Shown here in pieces: positions 38,335-45,698 of a stretch of DNA of 45,698 bases (its first letter is position 1; each line of letters starts with the position of its first letter). Where the stretch lies: contig NZ_JARIBH010000069.1 of assembly GCF_029264495.1 (NCBI RefSeq), positions 1-45,698 on the forward strand, read 5' to 3'. Source of the stretch: Peptacetobacter sp. (lineage in GTDB: Bacteria; Bacillota; Clostridia; Peptostreptococcales; Peptostreptococcaceae). The notes beneath the pieces were generated by a model. That model did not search any database. It worked only from the letters and a program-made list of their open reading frames with translations, and was not told the origin of the DNA. Made by a program: the position numbers and the translations under genes.

Positions 38335-39186
38335 TTAAAGTACTGCTATCAATATAGCACCTTCTGCTGTAAATGTTCCCATGATAGGTCCAATATTGGC
38401 AATAAGAGTTTTTTCAAAGTTATAGTGGTCTTCTATAAACTTTTTAATCTTTTCTGCTTTTTCTGGACAGTTTGCATGACCAACTATTATATCTTTACTC
38501 TCTATTTCATTTATATCAACACTATTTTTAATATATGTGAATAACTTTTTAAGACTATTTCCCTCTCCTCTAGCTTTATCTATCGGTTTTACAAGTCCTT
38601 CATCTATTTTTATTATTACTTTAAAGTTTAGTGCATTTATTAATTTTCCAGCTATAGGATTTACTCTACCACCTTTTATAGCATTTTCTAATGTATTTAA
38701 AGTTCCATAAAAAATTATATCTTTTTTCATTTGTTCTACTGCTTCTAATATTTCGTCCATATTTTTACCATTTTTTATAAGTTCATATGTTTTTAATATC
38801 ATAAGTGCAGCACCTATAGATCCACTTTCAGTGTCTATAACTTCTATTCTTTTATCTTTATATTCTTCTAAGTACATATTTTTTGAAATAACAGCATTAC
38901 TATATGTACTCGATAATTTAGATGTAAGAGTAAATACTATTATTTCTTCATAATCTTCTCTTTTATATAACTCTAAAAATCTTTCAAGAGATGGACTTGA
39001 TGTTTTTGGAAGTTCTTTAGATTCACCCATTTTTTCATAAAACATTTTTTCATCTATGTCCACTCCACTAATATAAGATTCTTCTCCAAAAGCTACATTT
39101 ATTCTAACTATATCAGGATCTACTAATTCTAATATTTCCTTAGGAAAATCACACGAACCATCTGTAATAATTTTTATATTTGACAA
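38335..39186 (-). CDS. DegV-family fatty-acid-binding protein
   Basis: Protein of 283 residues of the DegV/FakB type; FakB members bind a fatty acid and present it to the FakA kinase. The N-terminal motif is IKIITDGSCDFP, with TSSPS near residue 75, SGSIGAALMI in the middle and HANCPEKA near 220. Start chosen is TTG at 39186, eight bases after AGGTG; the open frame extends upstream to another TTG at 39231 without a ribosome site. Its lipid ligand and partner kinase are not in this window. Confidence 0.85.
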   Translation of the reverse strand: MSNIKIITDGSCDFPKEILELVDPDIVRINVAFGEESYISGVDIDEKMFYEKMGESKELPKTSSPSLERFLELYKREDYEEIIVFTLTSKLSSTYSNAVISKNMYLEEYKDKRIEVIDTESGSIGAALMILKTYELIKNGKNMDEILEAVEQMKKDIIFYGTLNTLENAIKGGRVNPIAGKLINALNFKVIIKIDEGLVKPIDKARGEGNSLKKLFTYIKNSVDINEIESKDIIVGHANCPEKAEKIKKFIEDHYNFEKTLIANIGPIMGTFTAEGAILIAVL

Positions 39187-39292
39187 TTTAAAACACCTAC
39201 TTAAACCTTTCTTTTTTAATTTAACTATCAATTATATTTTATCTATTTTTTATATTTAAATCTACCATTTTTACAATGTTTTAGGCTTTTAT

Positions 39293-39814
39293 TTATCTAT
39301 TTTTAGTCCGAGATTTTACATATGGTGTCGTAAATTTAGAAACTATACCAACAAATATTCCTGTAACTAAAGATGTTATAAGCATAAATGGAAGATATGT
39401 TGTCATTGCAATGTTTTTGACTATTATTGATGCAACTATTAATTGTCCAATATTATGTCCTATTGCACCTATTATACTTATTCCTATTATAGAAAATCCT
39501 TTTATTTTATTAAATAGATACATTAAAATCAAACTCAAATATCCTCCACCTATACTAAACATCAAATATGATATAGGTCCAGTAAATATAGTCGATAATA
39601 TAATTCTTACTGTTAGTATTATAAATGTATCTTTAAAACCAAACGTCATAAGCGCTACTAAAGTTATTATATTACTTAATCCCAATTTCGCACCTGGAAA
39701 TACAGCTATCATTGGATTAGGAATAAATCCTTCTATTATATACAAAATCAAACTGTATCCTACCATAAGACTTAAAAAAGTAATTTTTTTAGTATCTATT
39801 GATTCTTTTGACAT
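39293..39814 (-). CDS. Gx-transporter-family membrane protein (HepS1-like annotation)
   Basis: Membrane protein of 173 residues with about five helices, of the family often named heptaprenyl diphosphate synthase component I. The motif PGAKLGLSNI (about residues 40-49) and the helix GPISYLMFSIGGG support the family. The family is thought to be a small transporter (ECF S-component-like); the prenyl synthase name is misleading. Substrate unknown. AAAAGGAGCG precedes the ATG. Confidence 0.75.
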   Translation of the reverse strand: MSKESIDTKKITFLSLMVGYSLILYIIEGFIPNPMIAVFPGAKLGLSNIITLVALMTFGFKDTFIILTVRIILSTIFTGPISYLMFSIGGGYLSLILMYLFNKIKGFSIIGISIIGAIGHNIGQLIVASIIVKNIAMTTYLPFMLITSLVTGIFVGIVSKFTTPYVKSRTKNR

Positions 39815-39935
39815 ATTACGCTCCTTTTATAAAATACACTTTCATATATTTAAATTCTTATTTATTTTTTATTATAACATACTACATCATAATGTTACTT
39901 TTATTGATTCTCATTTATGTTCTATATTATAAAAA

Positions 39936-39975
39936 AAGATGTAGATAAATCTTATAAAAAATTCATCTACATCTT
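39936..39975 (-). terminator. Terminator of proC / hyp operon
   Basis: 11-bp perfect stem AAGATGTAGAT (39936-39946 with 39965-39975) with an 18-base loop, T-run on the minus strand, about 40 bases after the proC stop. Confidence 0.85.
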
Positions 39976-40013
39976 CCTTTATAATATAGAATTTTGGGAA
40001 ATATATTAAATAC

Positions 40014-40817
40014 TTATTTGCTTAATGCTTTTGATTTTTCAGTACATTCATGTACAGCATTTATTACTGCTGATCTTAATCCTTTTTCTTCAAGAACTTT
40101 AACAGCTTCTATTGTTGTTCCTGCTGGTGAACAAACCATATCTTTTAATTCTCCTGGATGTTTTCCTAACTCAAGAACCATTTTAGCTGAACCTAAAACT
40201 GTTTGAGCTGCAAATTTATAAGCCTGTGGTCTTGGCATTCCATCAAGAACTGCTGCATCTGCCATAGCTTCTATGAACATAAATACATAAGCTGGACCTG
40301 AACCACTTACACCAGTTACTGCATCCATTAATTTTTCAGTAACTATTTCTGCTTCACCAAATGATTCGAATATTTTTTTTACTTCTTCTAATTCTTCTTT
40401 TGTAACATTTTTATTAGCACATATGCCTGCCATACCTTCTCCAACTAAAGCTGGTGTATTAGGCATTACTCTTATTACTTTTTTATCTTCTCCTACTATT
40501 GCTTCTAACTGTTTTATCTGTTTTCCTGCTGCTATAGATATAACTAATTGATCTTCTCTTACTAATTCAGCTATTGGAGACATAGCAACTTCTAGTATAT
40601 TCGGTTTTAATGCTATTATAAATGCATCACAATTTTTAACGACTTCTGCTGAATCTGTTGTTATATTGACACCATGTTCTGATTTTACTTTATCTAATGA
40701 TGGCTGATAAAGGTCTGCAACAGTTATATCTTCTGGTTTTAAAAGACCAGCTTTAACTATTCCACCTAGCATAGCACTTCCCATATTTCCTGCACCAATT
40801 AATCCTAATGTTTTCAT
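40014..40817 (-). CDS. proC: Pyrroline-5-carboxylate reductase
   Basis: Reduces delta-1-pyrroline-5-carboxylate to L-proline with NAD(P)H. 267 residues; Rossmann motif IGAGNMGSAM at the N-terminus, VIRVMPNTPALVGEG near residue 118 and the C-terminal SGSGPAYVF dimer domain. AAGGAGAA precedes the ATG. It lies downstream of hypD on the same strand; HypD makes exactly its substrate, which implies a role in hydroxyproline use rather than only biosynthesis. Confidence 0.97.
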   Translation of the reverse strand: MKTLGLIGAGNMGSAMLGGIVKAGLLKPEDITVADLYQPSLDKVKSEHGVNITTDSAEVVKNCDAFIIALKPNILEVAMSPIAELVREDQLVISIAAGKQIKQLEAIVGEDKKVIRVMPNTPALVGEGMAGICANKNVTKEELEEVKKIFESFGEAEIVTEKLMDAVTGVSGSGPAYVFMFIEAMADAAVLDGMPRPQAYKFAAQTVLGSAKMVLELGKHPGELKDMVCSPAGTTIEAVKVLEEKGLRSAVINAVHECTEKSKALSK

Positions 40818-40911
40818 ATTAAAATTTCTCCTTAATTATCATATTTCAAAATAAATATATTTGAATTTATTCATTATATTTTTTATTCAAAATTTTCTTT
40901 CTACAATGAAT

Positions 40912-40941
40912 ATTATAGCTAAATTTAATATATTTATCCAA
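40912..40941 (-). promoter_or_regulatory. Possible internal promoter of proC
   Basis: Minus strand TTGGAT (40936-40941), 18 bases, TATAAT (40912-40917). It would let proC be expressed apart from hypED. Confidence 0.4.
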
Positions 40942-41019
40942 TGCTTCTTTGTTATCGTTTTCTTCTTTTTTATATCTTTTTTATATAATAGTAATATTTC
41001 TTTTTATCTAATTAATGTA

Positions 41020-41051
41020 GGGGATAGAATCCCTTTTAATATTCTATCCCC
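41020..41051 (-). other. GC-rich hairpin between hypD and proC
   Basis: 11-bp perfect stem GGGGATAGAAT with ATTCTATCCCC around a 10-base loop, 37 bases after the hypD stop. No T-run follows on either strand, so it looks more like an mRNA 3'-end stabiliser or processing site than a standard terminator. Confidence 0.55.
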
Positions 41052-41087
41052 TTGAAATTCATATATTTAAATTAATATTTATTATTC

Positions 41088-43457
41088 TTAGAAGCTTTGT
41101 TCTGTTCTTCCTATTATTTCATCCTGTAAAGCTCTACTTAAGTTATTGAAATGATCACTGTATCCAGCAACTCTTACTATTAAATCTTTATATTCATCTG
41201 GATTTTTCTGAGCTGCTAATAATACATTTTTATCAAATACGTTAAACTGTATATGATGTCCATCCATATTGAAATATGATCTTATTAGGTTTGCCATATT
41301 ATCTAATCCTTCTTCACCCTGTACAACTGATGGTGCAAATCTCTGATTTAATAGAGTTCCTCCTGTTTTTAAATGGTCCATTTTAGCACAAGATTTTATA
41401 ACAGCTGTTGGTCCATTTGTATCTCCACCTTTTTCTGGTGATATACCTTCTGAAACTGGTTTTTCAGCAAGTCTACCATTTGGACTAGCTCCCATAACTT
41501 CTCCAAAGTATACGTGACAAGTTGTTGGTAGCATATCAACTCTGTAGTGTCCTCCATTAACTGTAGGTCTTCCTGTAACTTCACTATAGTATAAATTAAA
41601 TACATCTTGCATTACTGAATCTGCATATTCATCATCATTACCATATTTTGGAGTTTTATTTTTTACCATATTAAGTTCTACTTCATATCCTTCAAAGTTA
41701 GCTTCCATAGCTTTTAATAATGTATCCATAGTGAATTTTTTATTATCAAATACATTGTATTTTATAGAAGCTAAACTATCAGTTATTGTTCCTATACCAA
41801 CACCTTGTATATATCTAGTGTTGTATCTAGCTCCACCTCTTTGATAGTCTTTTCCTTTTGCTATACAGTCATCTACTATAGAAGACATTAATGGGCATGG
41901 CATATGTTCTGCGCATATTTTTTCTATTATAGCATTTCCTCTAATTTTTACATCTACCATATAGTGTAATTGTTTTTTATATGCTTCAAATAACTCATCA
42001 TAAGATTTGAAATCTCTTGGATCTCCAGTTTCTATACCTATCTGTTTTCCAGTGTATTTATCAAATCCATTGTTTAATGTTAATTCTAATATTTTTGGTA
42101 AGTTCATATATCCTGTTAAAACATATGCTTCTTTACCATAGCATCCTGTTTCAACACATCCACTTGTTCCACCAAGTCTTGCATCTTGCATTGTTTTACC
42201 AGCTTCAAGAAGTTCTTGTATTACAGCTTCTGTATTATAAAATGCTGGCTGTCCCCATCCTTTTCTTGATATTTCACAAGCTCTTTTTAAGAATTTCTGA
42301 GGAGTTTTTCTACTTATCTGTACATTTGAACTTGGCTGAACTAATTTCATTTCATCCATTACATCAAGTATTATGTAACTTACTTCATTTACACCGTCTT
42401 GTCCATCTGGTCTTATACCACCAGTATTTATATTTACGAAATCTGTGTAAGTTCCACTTTCTTTTAATGTTATACCAACTTTTGGTGGTGCTGGCTGATT
42501 ATTAAATTTAACCCACATACATTCTAATAATTCTTGAGCACCCTCTCTTGTTAATCTTCCTTCTTCTACATCTTTTTCATAGAATGGATTTAAATGTTGA
42601 TCTAATCTACCTGGAGAGAATGCATCCCAAGTATTAAGTTCTGTTGTTATACCTATATGAACAAACCAATACATCTGTATTGCCTGATGGAATGTTTTTG
42701 GTGCATGTTCTGGTACAACATCACAGTTTTCAGCTATTAATAATAAATCTTTTTTTCTCTGTTCATCATTTGTTTCAGCTGCCATTTTTCTAGCAAGTTC
42801 TGCATATCTTTTTCCTAATATTATCATTGCTTCACATGATATAGCCATTGCTTCTAAGTCAGCTTTTTTATCGTATGCTTCTGAATCATTTAAGAAATCA
42901 AGTTTTGCTATTTCTTCTTCTATATCTTTTTTAAGATCAGCAAATCCTTTTCTATATATTATATCTCCACAAACTGTATGTCCTGGAGCTCTCTGTTCCA
43001 TAAACTCAGTAAACATTCCTGCTTCATAAGCATTTTTCCATTCAGTAGACATAGCATTAACGATTTTTTTTCTTGTCTGTCTTTTTTCCCAGAATGGTAT
43101 TATTACTTCTTTTTGTATTCTTTTATCTTCTTCAGTTACTTTAAAGTCAACTATATCTCTATCATTCATAATTTCCATATCTTCTATAGTATGACAACAT
43201 ATATCTGGATATGTAGGAGCTGCCTGAGCTGAATCACCTTTTTCTCCAACTATTAATTCTCCATCATTTATACATAATGTTCTATTTTCTACAAAATGTT
43301 TAAATGATAATGCTCTTAATACTGGCATTTCAACACTACCTTCATATTTTTTATAGGCTTCTGTGAAAAGTACCGCTCTTTCTATTGATATGTGCGGTTT
43401 AGTTGTTACACTTGCTTCTCTTAATTTTTTAGTTCTTTCAAAAGTTCCTCTTCCCAT
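41088..43457 (-). CDS. hypD: trans-4-hydroxy-L-proline dehydratase (glycyl radical enzyme)
   Basis: Dehydrates trans-4-hydroxy-L-proline to delta-1-pyrroline-5-carboxylate, anaerobically. 789 residues, the same length as C. difficile HypD as I recall it, and the key residues fall at the same numbers: catalytic C434 and E436 (GGTSGCVETGC), glycyl radical G765 (RVAGYSDH), and pocket residues F152, D278 and S334. This separates it from choline lyase, glycerol dehydratase and hydroxyphenylacetate decarboxylase. TAGGAGGATAA precedes the ATG, five bases after hypE. Activated by the adjacent HypE; oxygen-sensitive. Confidence 0.96.
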   Translation of the reverse strand: MGRGTFERTKKLREASVTTKPHISIERAVLFTEAYKKYEGSVEMPVLRALSFKHFVENRTLCINDGELIVGEKGDSAQAAPTYPDICCHTIEDMEIMNDRDIVDFKVTEEDKRIQKEVIIPFWEKRQTRKKIVNAMSTEWKNAYEAGMFTEFMEQRAPGHTVCGDIIYRKGFADLKKDIEEEIAKLDFLNDSEAYDKKADLEAMAISCEAMIILGKRYAELARKMAAETNDEQRKKDLLLIAENCDVVPEHAPKTFHQAIQMYWFVHIGITTELNTWDAFSPGRLDQHLNPFYEKDVEEGRLTREGAQELLECMWVKFNNQPAPPKVGITLKESGTYTDFVNINTGGIRPDGQDGVNEVSYIILDVMDEMKLVQPSSNVQISRKTPQKFLKRACEISRKGWGQPAFYNTEAVIQELLEAGKTMQDARLGGTSGCVETGCYGKEAYVLTGYMNLPKILELTLNNGFDKYTGKQIGIETGDPRDFKSYDELFEAYKKQLHYMVDVKIRGNAIIEKICAEHMPCPLMSSIVDDCIAKGKDYQRGGARYNTRYIQGVGIGTITDSLASIKYNVFDNKKFTMDTLLKAMEANFEGYEVELNMVKNKTPKYGNDDEYADSVMQDVFNLYYSEVTGRPTVNGGHYRVDMLPTTCHVYFGEVMGASPNGRLAEKPVSEGISPEKGGDTNGPTAVIKSCAKMDHLKTGGTLLNQRFAPSVVQGEEGLDNMANLIRSYFNMDGHHIQFNVFDKNVLLAAQKNPDEYKDLIVRVAGYSDHFNNLSRALQDEIIGRTEQSF

Positions 43458-43461
43458 GGTA

Positions 43462-44373
43462 TTATCCTCCTATTTTTACATTTTGGAAATTATTATTTTC
43501 AAATAATGATTTTATTTCATTCATTTTTTCATCTGAAGGTTTTGTAAATTCTTCTCCTTCATATACTTTATCTAATTTAGTGTATTTATGCTTACCGATA
43601 TCATGATATGGTAATAAATTTACAGCTTTTATATTTAGAGGTTTTAATAACTCTATCATTTTTAGAACCTCTTCATTATTTTCATCTACGTTCACTCCAC
43701 CAATTAGCGGTATTCTTATATTTATATAAGCTCCTTTTTCACTTAAGAAGTGTAAGTTTTTAAGTATTAAATCATTTGATTTTCCTGTAAATTTCTTATG
43801 TTTTTCTTCATCTACCAATTTAATGTCAAATAAAAATCTATTGGCATAGTTTATAATCTTTTCATAGTTTTGAGTTGGGGCATATCCACAAGTATCTATA
43901 GCCACATCTATACCTTTATTTTTACAACCTTTAGCAAGTTCACAGATAAAATCCATATCTTGAACCATTACTTCTCCACCTGATAATGTAACTCCACCAC
44001 CAGATTCTTCATAAAACATTCTATCTTTTTCTATATTTTTTAATAATTCTTTTACTGTATATTCTTGACCTACTATTTCTCTAGCATTATTTATACAGTA
44101 ATCTAAGCATGTTTCACAAAGTTCACACTTATCTTTATTTAATCCTACACATCCATCTTTTTTTATTATTGCATCATGTGGACAGACTTCTATACATCTA
44201 CCACAAGCTCCACATCTTTCTTGATTATATAGAACTTCTTTTTTATATGATTGACTTTCTGGGTTGTGACACCAAATGCATTCAAGTGGACATCCTTTAA
44301 AAAATACAGTACTTCTTATTCCAGGTCCATCATGTATACTACACTTTTGAAAGTTAATAACTAATGGTTTCAT
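43462..44373 (-). CDS. hypE: HypD-activating enzyme (radical SAM)
   Basis: Installs the glycyl radical on HypD by abstracting a hydrogen with a 5'-deoxyadenosyl radical. 303 residues. Radical-SAM cysteines C28, C32 and C35 (CPLECIWC), then two ferredoxin-type 4Fe-4S motifs, C54/C57/C60/C64 and C83/C86/C89/C93, typical of glycyl-radical activases, and the SAM-binding GGE motif (TLSGGE). AGGAGATGC precedes the ATG. First gene of hypE-hypD-proC; the specificity is inferred from its neighbour. Confidence 0.95.
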   Translation of the reverse strand: MKPLVINFQKCSIHDGPGIRSTVFFKGCPLECIWCHNPESQSYKKEVLYNQERCGACGRCIEVCPHDAIIKKDGCVGLNKDKCELCETCLDYCINNAREIVGQEYTVKELLKNIEKDRMFYEESGGGVTLSGGEVMVQDMDFICELAKGCKNKGIDVAIDTCGYAPTQNYEKIINYANRFLFDIKLVDEEKHKKFTGKSNDLILKNLHFLSEKGAYINIRIPLIGGVNVDENNEEVLKMIELLKPLNIKAVNLLPYHDIGKHKYTKLDKVYEGEEFTKPSDEKMNEIKSLFENNNFQNVKIGG

Positions 44374-44605
44374 AAATGCATCTCCTATTTTTTATTTCTA
44401 TAAATTAATTTTTGATAATTATTTAACTCTTATTTTCAAAACAAAAAGATAAATACTTCATTTGTTTATATACTTATCTTTATAAAATTAAAATCGTATT
44501 GAAATTTTATTAATTATCTAAAACAATAACCTTATGTATTGAATATTATCATATGAAAATTTCAAAGTCTATAAATTTTAACAATCCTGCTATACCAATA
44601 TCATA

Positions 44606-44629
44606 TTGTTATTATTTTATTAATAACAA
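44606..44629. repeat. Inverted repeat upstream of hypE
   Basis: 8-bp perfect arms separated by 8 bases, about 235 bases before the hypE start; a possible operator, though AT-rich sequence makes chance symmetry likely. Confidence 0.35.
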
Positions 44630-44662
44630 AATAATATCGTTTTCTTTTTTCATTCCTTAAAT

Positions 44663-44695
44663 AAAAAAATACTGCAATGTATAATCACATTGCAG
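44663..44695 (-). terminator. Terminator of htrA
   Basis: 9-bp perfect stem CTGCAATGT/ACATTGCAG (44672-44680 with 44687-44695), followed by seven Ts on the minus strand. Confidence 0.88.
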
Positions 44696-44777
44696 CACTT
44701 ATAAAACAAAATAAATATTCTATTTTAATATATTAATAGTTAGAATATATATTTTCTAAACATAAAATCTTTATTTT

Positions 44778-45698
44778 TTAAAATTTAATTTCTAATTCTT
44801 TTTCTCTTCCATTTCTAATAACAGTTATTTTTACTTTATCACCTTTTTTAAATTTATATAGCACTTTGTTTAAATCATTCATACCAGTTATACTATCATT
44901 ATCAATTTTTACGATAACATCTCCAGATTTCATACCTGATTTTTCAGCTGAAGAACCTGATACAATTTCTACTACATATACACCATTTTTTCCTGTTAAA
45001 TCCTGTCCTATAGCTTGTTCATATGATTCTAAATCAGTACCTTTTATTCCTAAAGTAACTTTTTCATAACTTCCATCTTTTACTACTTTTTCTATTACTG
45101 TCTTAGCTGTATTTATCGGTATTGCAAACCCTAATCCTTCCCCTTGCGATGCTTTAGCGGTATTTATACCTATTACTTGTCCTTTTTCATTTAATAATGG
45201 TCCTCCACTATTACCAGAGTTTATACTTGCATCTGTCTGTATTAAACCTGTCATATTACTAGATTGACTCGTGCTTATTGTTCTATTAAGTCCACTTATT
45301 ATCCCTTGTGTAACACTTTTTTGAAGATCTAACCCAAGAGGATTCCCTATTGCTATAGATATATCACCTACTTCTACATCATCACTATTTCCTAAATCGG
45401 CTGCTGTAAGACCAGTTTTATCTACTTTTACTATAGCTAAATCCATTTGAGGATCATACCACATAACCTTTCCATCTATATCAGATCCATCACTGAATAA
45501 GACATTAACATTTGTAGCATCTCCATCTGATACAACATGTGAATTTGTAAGTATATATCCATTTGAATCTACTATTATACCTGTCCCAACACCATGTGTC
45601 TCTTGTGGTATAGCAAACATATTATCTTCACTAACACTAGTTGTTGTTATCCCTACAACAGAAGGTGTTGCTTTTTTTGCAACAGCTTGATATACATT
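44778..45698 (-). CDS. HtrA/DegP-type serine protease (5' end outside the window)
   Basis: Membrane-anchored or exported quality-control protease; only the C-terminal 306 residues are present. The frame is open to the window edge (it reads NVYQAVAKKATPSVVGI upstream of the first ATG at 45620), so that ATG is not the start and the signal/anchor segment is missing. The catalytic triad is complete: His in TNSHVVSDG, Asp in MDLAIVKV and Ser in NSGNSGGPL. One PDZ domain (about the last 90 residues) follows. A terminator lies downstream, so it is the last gene of its unit. Confidence 0.95.
   Translation of the reverse strand, partial: NVYQAVAKKATPSVVGITTTSVSEDNMFAIPQETHGVGTGIIVDSNGYILTNSHVVSDGDATNVNVLFSDGSDIDGKVMWYDPQMDLAIVKVDKTGLTAADLGNSDDVEVGDISIAIGNPLGLDLQKSVTQGIISGLNRTISTSQSSNMTGLIQTDASINSGNSGGPLLNEKGQVIGINTAKASQGEGLGFAIPINTAKTVIEKVVKDGSYEKVTLGIKGTDLESYEQAIGQDLTGKNGVYVVEIVSGSSAEKSGMKSGDVIVKIDNDSITGMNDLNKVLYKFKKGDKVKITVIRNGREKELEIKF

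Larger units (their letters stand above)
44374..44777. other. 404-base AT-rich intergenic region upstream of hypE
   Basis: Holds the htrA terminator (44663-44695) and an inverted repeat TTGTTATT/AATAACAA (44606-44613 with 44622-44629). No confident sigma-A promoter for hypE stands out, and no gene is seen. Confidence 0.5.

Noticed and set aside
39411..39932. 173-residue open frame on the + strand
   Set aside because: Antisense to the Gx-family membrane gene; hydrophobicity comes from the complement of its helices.
42017..42505. 162-residue open frame on the + strand
   Set aside because: It lies wholly opposite hypD, is a Leu/His/Tyr-rich mirror of its codons and has no ribosome site; shadow of a real gene.
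44540..44600. Sigma-54-like sequence (TTGGTAT then TTGTTA) before hypE
   Set aside because: The GG to G spacing is 12 rather than 10 and the GC element is absent; no nearby activator gene.

Overview
The window is a low-GC, AT-rich chromosomal segment of an anaerobic Firmicute. The most likely source is the Peptostreptococcaceae (relatives of Clostridioides, Peptacetobacter, Intestinibacter or Romboutsia). The reasons are an oxygen-sensitive gene set (Ni-Fe CO dehydrogenase, glycyl-radical enzyme), strong purine-rich ribosome binding sites, a T-box before valS, sigma-A-type promoters, and a HypD almost colinear with the C. difficile enzyme as I remember it. Species assignment is inference. No rRNA, tRNA, phage, transposon or CRISPR array is visible. 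Most genes lie on the minus strand.

Layout: (1) 1-8 kb: a gadC-gadB acid-resistance/GABA operon (+) between two paralogous POT-family peptide transporters (-), followed by an M24 Xaa-Pro-type peptidase (+). (2) 8-13.7 kb (-): an RlmD-like 23S rRNA methyltransferase, then Rrf2 regulator - cooS - cooF-like ferredoxin - FAD/NAD oxidoreductase, i.e. a CooS-CooF-FNOR carbon monoxide dehydrogenase cluster with two palindromic candidate operators. (3) 13.8-22.8 kb (-): alanine racemase, EngB, Lon, ClpX, ClpP and trigger factor; a two-gene chromate-transporter-family pair on the + strand sits between lon and clpX. (4) 22.9-31.4 kb (-): phosphodiesterase, fused RNase PH/RdgB, LigA, FolC and ValS with a T-box leader and clear promoter. 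(5) 31.5-35.3 kb (-): pstSCAB phosphate uptake, with Pho-box-like repeats before pstS. (6) 35.4-39.8 kb (-): an unrecognised M50-like membrane metalloprotease coupled to oligoendopeptidase F, a DegV protein and a Gx-transporter-family membrane protein. (7) 40-44.4 kb (-): hypE-hypD-proC, the complete route from trans-4-hydroxyproline to proline. (8) 44.8 kb to the end (-): an HtrA/DegP-type protease cut by the window edge.

The genes fit an amino-acid and peptide fermenter: peptide import (two POT proteins), peptide cleavage (M24 peptidase, PepF), hydroxyproline salvage to proline (a Stickland acceptor in this family), glutamate decarboxylation for acid tolerance, and a CO-oxidising/redox module. 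The points most worth a second look are the CooS active site (Gln where a catalytic Lys is expected), the IscR-type palindrome before cooS, the GadC lacking its C-terminal plug, the hyp operon with built-in proC, the uncharacterised M50-like protein, and several hairpins in untranslated regions. I did not find a clearly novel multi-gene system.
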